From assembly GCF_041956535.1 (NCBI RefSeq), contig NW_027192204.1, positions 499,140 to 563,139 of the forward strand: a stretch of DNA of 64,000 bases. The letters run 5' to 3'. The position numbers and the translations under genes were made by a program. Shown in pieces: positions 25,266 through 36,275 of this stretch. Position 1 is the first letter of the stretch. Each line of letters opens with the position of its first letter. Source of the DNA: Calcarisporiella thermophila CBS 279.70. Lineage: Eukaryota > Calcarisporiellomycota. Under the pieces are notes generated by a model. The model saw only the letters and a list, made by a program, of their open reading frames with translations, had not been told where the DNA came from and searched no databases.

Positions 25266-28200
25266 ATGACGACCCCCAAAAAGGTGTTGCAAAATCAATC
25301 CATAGCCGACCCCAGTATATTGCCGAAGGGTACTAGTGAGAATGAGCAAGACGACGCCGTAGGAGAGGTAGATATTCTGAAAATCAATGCAATAAGTGAA
25401 GACCTCAAGGAATCCAAGGATTTCGAGTGCAACTTGAAGAACTTGAGTACTGTAGCTCTGCAGCCAGATGAGTTTGGGCAAGAAATCGCAAAAGTTATTG
25501 ATGAGAATGAGCAAATTAGCATCGTACCAGCCAATTTTTACAATGAGCCAAAATCAAAAGTATGCAAAGAGCAAGTCGATACAGAGATGCATGACGCCTC
25601 TCCTGGGGATCTTCTTTGTGTATCCTGTCGTCCTTTAGCACTTCTTGCGGATCGAGATCCATTGAAGCCCTCTCCTCTATGCGCCAACTGTCTCAATAAA
25701 CTTTTCCCGCCCATTAAACTGAGCAAGAGTTCCATAAAAACGCAACCGACAAATGAACCGGTTGCTAGTGCCATATGCGAGTCTTGTGGCACACAGAGTC
25801 AGCTGTGCGAGATAGGGGTTCTTAAATTGTGCGCAGAGTGCGTATCACTCTTTGATATGAAGCAACGACGCACCCAAAGAAACCTGATCAGGAAAGAGGA
25901 TATACCGGTATGCAATACGCCTTCACAGGTTAAACAAGTGAAGAAGCGGCCATCTCCAGCAGAAACTAAACAACCCTTAGTCTCCGAACAGGCTCATCCC
26001 AAGAAACGTCTGCAGCTCTCTACCCCAAAAGAAGCCATCCCCTCAAATCCCGAAAAAACGCCACATCAAATTAGCACTACAGGTGCCTTCCTTACCCGCA
26101 GTACTGCAAAGCAGCTCGCTGGCCCGGGTGGATTTGAACCCAATCCCTATGATTACGAATACCGCCAGCGAGTTGAAGTTCTTGGCTTAGACAAGATCTG
26201 GTATTGCGCACGGTTGGTAGCGATGCAGGGTGGAAAGTTACGTGTACACTACAAGGGGTGGTCAAGTGCAGAAGATGAGTGGGTACCGATGGGAAGCCCG
26301 CGGATAAGAGTGTGCCAAGATCAAAATGGATCACTGACGGAGGAAGAAGAGGCTAATGAGAATAACGTTTTTAGGGTGGATGAGGCTGGAAAGGAGAATA
26401 AGAGTGAAATGTTAGAGGCTAATTCGCCTTTGGTTCGAAGAGGACGTGGAGGAGGGCGTGTTCGTGGTAGAAGACGTTCGAGGGGGCGAGGCCTTAAAAC
26501 GGACACTGGATGCAATCGAGAGCCCGAGAGTAGAAGAGGGAGAGGGCGGGGTCGAGTTGGTAGACCGCCCAAGTCGCTTTCGCTTTCTTTTCGTACGTCT
26601 AGTCCTTCTCAATCCACGCCTCCACCATCGAGCACAAAAATCAATACATTGTCAGAGAATTTCACCACGACCGGTGCATTTATGACCCGTCGTACTTTGC
26701 GTCAACTTCAATCTAGCGACATGACGACACAGAGCGGTTTCGAGTTCAATTCTCGGGGATTCTTCCTCTTGCAGCGTGTAAAAATCCTTGGGATGAATGG
26801 CGTGTGGGATACTGGCACACTGATTGCCATGCACCAAGGCCGGGTTCGTATACGGTTTGACGGGTGGGATCGCTCCTATGATGAATGGGTGCTTGCTGAA
26901 AGTAGGCGAATTCGTGAGCTGAGCGAGGAAGAAGCACTCGCAGATATGCCCCCTGAGATAAATTTGGAAAAAGAGAAAGAGGCTGAAAAAAGGGAAGAGG
27001 AGGAGAGGAGGAGGATAAACACTGTACTGGAGAAAGGAATCGATGAGACTGCAAAAACTCTAAAAGAAATAGCCGGGCTAAGAGAAAGGCAACGTCGTAT
27101 CAAAAAGCATCAACACCACCTGATTGAATCAAAGCCATCCAAGCAGCCTCACGAAGAAGTTAGTGAAGACTACACTACCACGGGCGCTTTTATGACCCGT
27201 CGTGCCATCCGAAAAATCTCAGCCGTTGATGCACTCGGTTTTCGTCTCAAACAGCGCATTCAGATTCTTCACATTGATAAACAATGGTATGATGGTGTCG
27301 TGCAGTCTCATCGCCGAGGGAAAATTAAAGTACATTATCGCGGCTGGGAGAGGCGCTACGACGAATGGATCCCGGCCGATAGCCGTCGGATTCGACTTAT
27401 TTATGATGAGGCGAATGAGGTGCGTATCGGCGACTATAGCGATGATGAGTTTGCTGCGGAGGAGAGCAGCTCTTCGGATTCGGAAGTCCAGATGGAATTC
27501 GATGAGAACGATGAATTTGATGAGATAACTTTTCGCCGTAGACCGGGGCGACCGCGGAATCAGCGCCGTGATTTAGACAGATATATTGCTGTTCGACGAC
27601 AACGCGGTCGAAAGTCGAGGAAGAGGGGAGTAAGGCGACGTACTCAAGGGCAGAAAGTGATCGACGAAGAAGAGCAATATGAAAGCGAGCAGGACGAAAA
27701 TCTGGAGGAAAGCGAAAAAAATCTCGTAATGAGCTTCTGGCAGTACATTCAGAATCGACGTGGCCGCCCCACCGACTCCAACTTGCCTGCGGTGAAAAGT
27801 GACGGAATGTGGCGGTATCTGCGCGGCGGCTTTTTAGAGGATATTCGCCCAAGCGATTTGGCAGCTATTCCTGCTGAGGGCAAGCGAATTGAAGCACAAG
27901 ATCGCTTCGAGCAATGGCGACCAGCGACGTTCCTCGAAATACGTGGGCAACGAGCTCTCGTTCACTATGAAGGACTTGCTCATTTTTATGACGAGTGGAT
28001 TCATCTTCGAAATGACCGATTAAGGGTTGCGCCGCGCCCTCTAGTGGATGATGCTCCACAACGGCCGCGTCGAACGCGTAAAGAAAAGGAGGAGGTGGAA
28101 GAATTGGAGTATGTTGATGAAAATCAGTCTGATGCCGAAGGTAAACTCTTGTTTAATTTCTTCTTGTGGTGATATTTATACTCAAACTTTTATGCGAATA

Positions 28201-31200
28201 AGCTGGCGATGAATGGCGTGTATACTGCAATCGTTGTCGAGTGGTTATTAAACACTTTAGGTTGGTAGTGACCACGGAGGTATAATTTAACTCGGTCCCT
28301 TACGTTTATTTTAAAAATTTGATATAGATACTACTGCACTTATTGCGAGAAGCCATCGGCCGGGGACGACTATGAGAGTTTTGAGCTCTGTCTTAATTGT
28401 TTCTCTAATGATTTCCCTTTCTGGCACCAGCACCCCCGTTCCTCCTTTGCGGCCCAGGCCATTGTTGAGCTGGATTCTTCGGAGCAAAAGAAGCCCACTA
28501 GAGTTGTAGGCGAGGTGGTTTCAACCTACGAAAAAGATGGCTTTGATACCGATTATACAGAGGATACGGAGCCGAGCATTATTCGCCCTGGTGTGGTCCT
28601 TGGTTCTGACCAGGGCTATCTCTATCTTCAGCAATGGCGTAAGCGAAAGATATGTGCATTTTGCAACGACGACGACACCTCAGTCCTGGGCGAGTTTGTC
28701 GGCCCATATCCCTTTGTAACCTGCGTTGTTAATCGCAATGGTCAAATTCAGAAGAAATCGTTTTGGGCCCACGATGCGTGCGCGAGATACTCCCCAGAAG
28801 TACTTGTTTCAAAAGAGGGAGAGTGGTATAACGTCTCCGTGGCATTAAGACGTGGCCGGGCGATGGTACTTATAAACCGCGTTGATTTTCAATGGTCGAT
28901 AATAATGAGTATTGTTGTTAGAAATGTGCCGCCTGTCGAGATAAAGGGGCCACCATTGGGTGCTTCGAGCCAAAATGCAACAAGAGCTACCATATTGCAT
29001 GCACAGAGAAGCCCCTCTGGTTCTTCGAAGATGGGGTTATATTCTACTGCCCACAACATGAGGCACTCTGCAATAAAAATGGTGGGTTTTTAGATCAAAT
29101 GACAGAGATTTTGCCATTTAGTCTTGCTGACATTCTTTTCTAGACGCTTACGAAGAGCTTTTCAACTGTGATGTGTGCAACGTTAAATTACAAGAAGGTA
29201 CATGGTACACATGTACCGGATGCGAGACTTTCTTTTCTACATTTGATTTGTGTAAAGAGGTGAGCACTGCATGCTGTACTATCACTTCCCACCCGTAATA
29301 GATTAATGCTTGCTATAGTGCTTCTCGCAGAAATTCCCAACTGACCACCCTCACGATCAAGACTTTTTCGAAGAAACATGTTAGCTGTTTTCCTCTCGAG
29401 ATTCATTGAACTTTTGTAACTGTTTTTGTTTTTTATAGCTCTAGATATTATAAAGGAACTAGAGGAGGAGCGAGCTGCAAGCATTGCACGTCAAGAGGCC
29501 ACGAAAGGAACTGCTCCAGGTTGCATTGAATGTTCTCGAGATATATATGGCTTTTCTAATAATAATATTTTCTTACGCAATTCTAAACAGCCCAACGGAA
29601 GAAGAGTCTATTTCCAAAGATATCCCGCAAAAAGTCAAACAATATTCATTGCTCCTATTGCTGGGCCACGACATCGGCTTGCTGGCGTAAGGGATTCAGC
29701 GGAGTGCTCATGTGCGAGGCCTGCTTTAAAATGGGGCTTTCCGAACAAGATATTGATCCGCTTGGGGACACTTCTCATCCCGCGGTGGCGGGCGGTTCCG
29801 ATGATCGCTATGCGGCGGCCATCGAGGATTACGCTCATACCCCGTATTTGACAAGAATGTATTGCGCGGCCGATAAATTCGATGACGCCAAATCTCGGGC
29901 ACTCTATCTTGACACGTATGGACCCGCTGAGCACCAGCTGTTTTCGCTACCATTTTCAAGCAGCTACTTCGATATCCCAGGGAGAGCTCCGCGATGGGCG
30001 ACCCATTCCGGCACAGGTGAGATCAGCAGTATCCTTACTAGACTAGATGATCTCCAAACTTAATCTCTATTTTAGATTACCATGGCACTTGGCTCCCTCA
30101 AACTGTACGGCGTACTTTACTGCGATTCACGAGAAAGAATGAAAAGATCTTGTCCAACTTTCTTGGTCGAGGTTGGTGCTTTTGCTATAATTAGTATGCA
30201 TTCTTATTCCCAATTTGCAACTTTTGTATAAATATGCTCCCAGGAACCGATGCGATTGAATCTTTTCTGCTGGGAAGAAAGTAAGTGGAGGTTTTCCAAC
30301 CCATTCATTCGTGACCAATAGACCTCACATAACAAACACGCATACAGATGCTGCGGAGTGGATATCAATCCGGCTGCAGTAGGGCTGTCTCAGCGCAACT
30401 GTTCTTTTGCAATACCCCAGGACCAAGGTATCACTGCCGAGCATCGCCCTATAATAGTGCAAGCCGACTCGCGCAAATTGACTGGCGCACTATTTGAGGA
30501 TGAGGCATATGACCACGTTCTCAGCCATCCTCCTTATAAAGACTGTGTTATTTATTCAACCCATATCGAGGGGGACTTGTCTAGGTAACCCCTTGAATTG
30601 ACTCCGCGGTATCTGCCCCCTAGACTCATTCCTCGCTATTATAAAAATAGCTTCTCTAGTTTGGAAGAGTTCCAAGCCGAAATGGACAAGGTTATTAAGG
30701 AGTCTTGGAGGTAAAGCAGCGTTTTTAAATCCTGTGGATTCGAGTTAATATTTCACACGCGATCTAGATTATTGCGAATGGATCGACGCCTTACGCTGGG
30801 CATTGGTGATAATCGAGAGCGTTGCTTTTATATTCCCGTCGGCTATAAATTGATCCGACAATACATCGATAATGGTTTCGAGCTAGAAGAGCTGGTTGCT
30901 AAGAACTGACCTCTATATTTGACCCCTGCACTTGGTATTGACGACCTTTTCTATTTCTCAGGTGGTGAAGCGCCAGCGGTATTGTAGTGCATTTGGGCTT
31001 GGTACCTACTTATGCGTTCAGTTTGATTTTCTTCTCTTCACGCACGAATTCATCGTCACCTTCAAAAAGATGGAACCAAGCGATGTCTTCAAGTATACCC
31101 TTTGCCAAAGTAATTTCAGGCTAATATTAGCGACCCCCTTTCTGGCATCACATATCTCTTATATTATCTTAGACGCAAACTGGAGCGAGTTCGTCAAAAT

Positions 31201-32199
31201 CACGCGTACTCAGCATGAAATCCCATCCTCTCCCATTACACGGCATAGTGTCATCATGGGCACGGTCTGGACCTTCAAACCTACCCCAGAGTACTCTTTT
31301 GTCCAGCTCTGCTCCTCTAGGATGGTTGAGCGGTTCGGAAAGGACGCGACCAATTGTGAGAAGATCAGCTTGGAGTTTCTAGTCCCCCAGGTAAGGCTTC
31401 AAAAGCTGCAATATTAGGGTTGCATCGTCTAACACCATTATTGGACAGGATAATAAGGACAAGAATGGTCAAGCAAAAGAGCAGAGCTTCGCAAAGGATA
31501 CAGACGAGCCTCTGTCTGAATACGAGAAGAGCCGTTTAGAAAGGATCCGGGAGAATAACCAGATGCTACTCTCGCTGGTATGTAGTGCGGCATCGATATG
31601 TAATAGACAGGTGTATTGATAGCACATTTCTACCCTAGGGATTGATCTCCGAATTGAGCGAAGAATCCGACGATGTGAGCCACTATCTCATCCTCGTTTC
31701 CAAACCGCCCCTCCCCCCCCCAGCGCCCTTGACCATGATCTTGGTTCCGCATGTCTCAAATCAGTTTATGGATCTTGAACACGTTGACAGCTATCGAACG
31801 GCCATATGTGTCCTTGCGGAGGAGGCATGCTCGCGCCTCTCTACAGGCGGATTTTTCATAGTAGGGGCACAAGACGCGCGCTCTCCACCTCCGAAATCTC
31901 GCCTATGGCCGCTCTCCATGCTACTACTGGAGGATATCGGTAAGAAGGTGGGAGAGGAAATGAAGCTGAAGGAGCTGGTCATCACAGTCCCGGATGGCTA
32001 TCAGCAGGATAGAAGGAAGATCACGTCCATCGACGAGCACGTGGAGGAAAATTGCATTCTGGATATGAGGGAGGAGGATGTGGAGCAATTGCCCATTGTC
32101 CATGTAAGTTTCGCCCTTGCTGTTCACTAATAGAATGGATCTATAAAGTCGTTTTTCTTTTTCAACTAGGCATGCTATCTGGTTTTCATGAAGATGTGA
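25266..32199 (+). CDS. Chromatin-reader / DNA N4/N6-methylase fusion (Tudor-knot, AT-hook, ZZ, ePHD, GATA, methylase)
   Basis: Eighteen exons (25266-28140, 28203-28260, 28328-28865, 28922-29081, 29144-29259, 29319-29379, 29439-29519, 29591-30016, 30076-30171, 30244-30280, 30348-30584, 30624-30710, 30768-30894, 30962-31109, 31173-31390, 31449-31577, 31639-32103, 32170-32199) stay in phase: about 1962 residues. Order: two Cys clusters (117-195), four Tudor-knot-like barrels (~298-348, 499-549, 659-709, 872-920), AT-hooks (GRVGRPPKS, RRRPGRPRN), ZZ-like finger (~961-1010), extended PHD (~1086-1208), a second ZZ-like finger (~1217-1265), GATA-type C-x2-C-x17-C-x2-C (~1317-1340). The methylase follows: LSNFLGRGTD (SAM motif I, ~1463), GVDINPAA, catalytic SHPPYKDC (~1542), KRQRYCSAFGLGTYLCVQFD and a FLLFTHEFIVTFKK strand. 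A Rossmann-like tail ends PIVHACYLVFMKM. Inferred: nuclear DNA methyltransferase targeted by histone and DNA readers. Whether it makes 6mA or 4mC, or is active, cannot be read here. Confidence 0.82.
26070..28030 (+). repeat. Four-fold Tudor-knot module repeat, three with a TTGAF-x-TR cassette
   Basis: Within the first exon of the methylase-reader gene, four copies of a barrel occur with the pattern V-H/R-Y-x-G-W-x-x-x-x-D-E-W-V/I and a following R-x-R. The first three (starting near 26076, 26664, 27173) are each introduced by a near-identical cassette: TTGAFLTRS, TTGAFMTRR, TTGAFMTRR. The fourth (about 27870-28025) lacks the cassette and is more divergent (VHYEGLAHFYDEWIHL). The DEW aromatic cage region suggests chromo-barrel/MBT-like readers. 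Confidence 0.75.
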
Positions 32200-32477
32200 A
32201 CTTTTTATATACCACGATTATGGATAATATAATATAAAAATGGAATGCCCCTCAATTGCTCTTTTTCCCTTTAAAAAGATCGAATTTACGACTAATAGTC
32301 ACAGCCCAAGTGACTTTTCCAAACTATAAAAACCGAATGCTTAATATTCCGTGATTAACTGGGCTTATTGTGAGTGCAAACAGGATCCATCATCATATCA
32401 GTGGCCCATGCCCGTTCATCACTGACCTGTTTCCAAAGCCTTGCTCTTTATTGATAACAACTTCTGGTGGAATTTTC

Positions 32478-34186
32478 ATGGCGAAGCGAGGAACGCGTGT
32501 GCGTCAACGCTTACGGCGGCGACAGAAGAAACAAAAGGATTCTAACGACAATTCGGAGCGACGAAGACTCATTAATGAAGCTGCCGATCGTCTCGACCTA
32601 CAGAGACTGCGCATGCTGGCAAGAAGTGGCTCGGGCTTCTTGGATAACGCGGGTAGAAGGAGAGCTTGGTAACACTGCCTAGAGATGGTCTCATTGGAAA
32701 TACCATTCTAATTCTCGTGTTATAAGGCCTATACTCTTACGATGTTACCAATACGATGAAGACATTGATCCCATTGGTAATTAGAAAGCGCTTTCTCACT
32801 TTCTAGCACTGTTGAATGGCACACTGCTGGGTTTCTTATAGAAAAGCATCCAGAGGAATACCAAGTAGCACTAGACGTCGAACGATCTTTGAACCATTAC
32901 AGTGGGTGTATGACTACTTCCTGTGACTAAAATATGAGGATATAGGGCTGATTTTATATTTTTAATGTTAGGCCTGGAAGAGGACGAGAAACCTCAAAAG
33001 CGAAAAGAATTGCATGAAGTGATTATGAGTGTGCTGAGACGGCACCCAAAGTTGCATTACTATCAGGTACTCTCCACGCTATTATTCTGTTAGCCTAGAG
33101 GGCCACTAATACTATTGTATTCGCATCGCAGGGTTTCCATGATATATGTACGTGCTTTCTGCTTGTTCTTGGAAAACGCCAGGCAGTTAAGGCCTCCGAA
33201 CATGCTGCTCTCTTCTTCTTAAGATATCCTTTTAGTTTCGCATTTTGCTCTCTTTCTCTTCTCCACCTCTATTTTTTTTTGGATATATTCTCTTAACTAC
33301 CATGCACAGATGCTATGCTTGAGTCCCTAGAGCCCACCATGCGTCAACTTTCTCTCCTCATCTCCATTCTCAAACGAGAGGATGCAGAGATACACCGATT
33401 TCTAGAAGAGTAAATGTCACGAAGCCCTTAGCTTATAGCTTTCATTGGCTGACCCTGCTCTCTTTCTCTCCCACCCTTTCAGGTCAGAGACTCTACCCTA
33501 TTTTTGTATTAGTTGGATATTGACATGGTGTAGCCACGATTTACAAGCGCTCGACAAAGTGGCCAGGCTCTTCGACCTGTTTCTGGCCTCTAATCCCCTT
33601 ATGCCACTCTACGTGGCCTCCGCTGTATGTAATCTACTTTGCCCTTAGTCTTTTTTTTTTTCAAGCAATTTCACACTCTCGAGATATAGGTTGTGCTTAA
33701 CCGTAAGAAAGAGTTACTCCTGTGCGAGAAGGACAGCGCGATGATCCACTCCTTCCTGTCCAAGTTCCCCCAAGATGTCGAGGTGGATGAACTCGTCGCA
33801 CAAGCCCTCGAGCTCTTCTACCGGTATCCACCCCATAAACTGCAGCGAATATCAAAAATTGGCTTGGATGAGACGTAAATAGTTACTTTTCATATCTAGG
33901 AGGTAGAATGTGATCTAAGGAGGCTCCGTCCTATTTCTATAGATCTGCCGTCAACACCTATGACAAGCTTTGGTTTAAACTTGACCCACAAGCGAAACTC
34001 GACCGGGAGGCCGTGATGAACATTCTCTCGCTAGCACCTGCAAACCGTCGGCCGAAACGGCTGGCCTTCTGGGCGCCTCAGTCCAGCAGTGTGGCAATGG
34101 CCTTTATTGCACTGTCGGGAGTGTCAACCGCTGCGGTACTCTTACTCATGGCCACGCAAATGCTTCGGCGTTCCTTGGAACCATAG
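32478..34186 (+). CDS. GYP8: Rab-GAP of the TBC1D20/GYP8 type, tail-anchored
   Basis: GTPase-activating protein for Rab1/Ypt1-like GTPases at the ER. Nine exons (32478-32668, 32727-32776, 32842-32901, 32972-33066, 33132-33234, 33310-33409, 33483-33624, 33690-33874, 33943-34186) keep phase and give 389 residues (human TBC1D20 has 403). The dual-finger residues are visible: Arg in VALDVERSLNHY and Gln in HPKLHYYQGFHDIC. Further family blocks are FLLVLGKRQAV, ISWILTWCSHDLQALDKVAR and PLMPLYVASAVV. A single hydrophobic helix near the end (MAFIALSGVSTAAVLLLMAT) followed by basic residues predicts a C-terminal ER anchor, as in TBC1D20. It converges on the hydrolase gene with only 106 bp between stops. 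Confidence 0.93.
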
Positions 34187-34292
34187 ATACCATGGAGTTT
34201 TACTTAATGGAACATGAAGGGTTTTATTAATATAATATAAATAAACGTTTTAAAAAGCCACTTCCAACCCAGCAATAAGCACGGGATCAATT

Positions 34293-35743
34293 TCACTTGG
34301 TATGAATGAATTCTCTAATAAGCTGTGTGAAAGTCTCTGCGTTTTCTTCCTGGACAAAATGCCTTTCCTGCTCAAGCTGCACCAGCTTGAGGTTTGGATA
34401 CTTGAGCGAGATATTGGCGAGATTCATCGTGGAGTCCAGCACAAAATCCTTATTGCCCTATTCACGCCAGAGAGGGGTGAGTTAGTTTCGGAAGCCCTCT
34501 TCTCCTTCTTTCTTCTCCCCGAAAGGAAAAAGCTTATGTTACCCAAATGATCATGGTTTTGTACCCGACCGGATTGATCTTGCCCTTTTCTTCGTTTTGC
34601 GGGAGCACGTCCCCCGGAAAGACGATGTTGCGATAATAGTTGATGGGGGGAGTGAGGTCGCCGAAAGACTGGAGGGCCGAGAGATACGGCTCCACCTCCT
34701 CAGGCCTCAGGTGGAAATTGGCCCGGCGAACCATCGAGCTCCCGAATGAGGTTGCATAGAATTCGGGGAGTGGATAGGGAAGCGAAAAGATGAAGACGTA
34801 GAAAAACAGAAGAATCTGCTTCAGGACAATGCACATGCGCTGGATCAGCGCGTGCCGGTAAGCCTTATCGGATGCAAATCGGATCACGTTGGGCAAACTC
34901 TTCAGCTCGCCAAAAGGCGCGCGAATATTGTACCCCAACAGGTCGAGGGCAGGTGCGTTGCATACAACGAGCCGTTGCATATAGCCCTTCTCTCCACTCG
35001 TCTCGCGCACCCACGAGTCTCGCCCCGCCATCGATGCCAAGATGCCTCCCCAGTCGTGGGAGACTATGGTGTGCGCCTCGCCTCCGTAAAACTGGATCAC
35101 ATCGCGAATATCGGCGATAAGGAGGTCGAGGGTATAATCACGCAGGTGCTTCGGCTTAAATGAGCCTCCATATCCGCGCTAACAGTAAGAGTAAATCCAA
35201 AGTCAGCGTTGGCCATAGTAAAAGAGAAGCAAGGGGGGGATGTTCCGATATTTACAAGGTCAACAGCCACAAGACGAAAGCCCTCGTCCTTGAGTGCCTC
35301 CAGCTGATATCTCCACGTGTACCAGCACTACGGATACATCGAGAGTTAGTATGCTTAGCAGACGTGCAAAGACAGGTCGTCCTTTGCCGCAATTCTCATA
35401 CTTGTGGGAAGCCATGCAGGAAGAGGATTAACGGACCATTCGGATCTCCGCCCTCGACCACATGGAACTGCTTGTTGTTCACCGTGATGTATCTGTGTTT
35501 GCCGTAGGGCAGTTCGCCGCTGGTTAGGCTCTCTCTAACTGTGTCGCGATTTAGTAATAATTCCTCGGGTCTTGGATAGCAACGAAGAATTCGACAACAT
35601 TTACCCTTTGAGCGGTCCACCCGCGGCAATGGATTGTGCCCTTTGCACACGAGCAGAAATGCGCGGAAAAGGAAGAGGGCGTAGAAGCAGCTGCCGACGA
35701 ATTGGTAGAGCAGCCGACGAAAAAGGTGCTCCATTTCCGTCAT
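34293..35743 (-). CDS. Membrane-anchored alpha/beta hydrolase, epoxide-hydrolase family (EPHX4-like)
   Basis: Four exons (35743-35402, 35327-35256, 35178-34543, 34457-34293) keep phase and give 404 residues. An N-terminal hydrophobic helix (FVGSCFYALFLFRAFLLVC) predicts a type II anchor facing the cytosol or ER surface. The fold follows: oxyanion-hole HGFPQ, the WYTWRYQLEALKDEGFRLVA strand, nucleophile Asp in SHDWGG, lid-domain tyrosines in PINYYRN, a late NKDFVLDSTMN acid region and catalytic His in ERHFVQEE. This set is that of epoxide hydrolases, and the HGFP/WYTWRYQ/PINYYRN combination is closest to EPHX3/EPHX4 (ABHD7/9). The substrate is unknown; lipid epoxides are a family-based guess. 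A start further upstream is possible but unsupported. Confidence 0.88.
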
Positions 35744-36275
35744 TACGTTCTATCAGCTGAAAGAGTTTGGAAGGTGTCAATTCGACTCCCGCTACTCGGC
35801 TTTTTTCACTTCGGACGAGGGGGGGCTCAAATAGCGTTAGGGCCGCCAAAGTTTAACTAATCCAGGGCCAGTGTTTCAAATAGACCTTTTCAAAGGTCTT
35901 GTAAGATTTTTATTGATGAACAAGCTCCCCGCCTCAAACATACATATACCCAATCCTACCCACAATGCAATCTAACAGAGGAAACATGATGAAAGCTGTC
36001 ATATAGGTTCTGCTTTTGCACAGCCCCCCTTGCCCCACATCAGATGAAGGCAGCCGATCTATAGGCCTTGCTTTACCCGCGAAGAGCTTGATCTTAAGTA
36101 GCCCACCTGGGAAAGGCTCCCTTGGATATAGCCTCTCTTTTAGAGCATAGGCATCGCAACAGGCTGGGAAATTTGACGCGATCCGAAATAATAAAATTAA
36201 CAGCCACAAATTAGAAGAACTGGGAAAAATAATCAATAGAGCGCTGTGTTGGAAAATCCCCCTCCCCTGCCTGAC
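35744..36275. promoter_or_regulatory. Divergent promoter region, hydrolase / frataxin
   Basis: This 532-bp stretch lies between divergent starts. Short antisense frames occur but show no family signal. It is presumed to hold both promoters. Confidence 0.45.

Noticed and set aside
28190-30075. Splitting the 25266-32199 gene into a reader gene and a separate methylase gene
   Set aside because: Every intron from 28141 to 32169 joins in phase, ZZ, ePHD and GATA domains are only complete when spliced through, and there is no promoter-like gap or in-frame start before the methylase. Transcript proof is still lacking.
30895-30909. Apparent stop (TGA) of the methylase after ...ELVAKN
   Set aside because: Splicing at GTTGCT (30895) to the CAG before 30962 restores ELVVKRQRYCSAFGLG, which fits the methylase family, so the stop is intronic.
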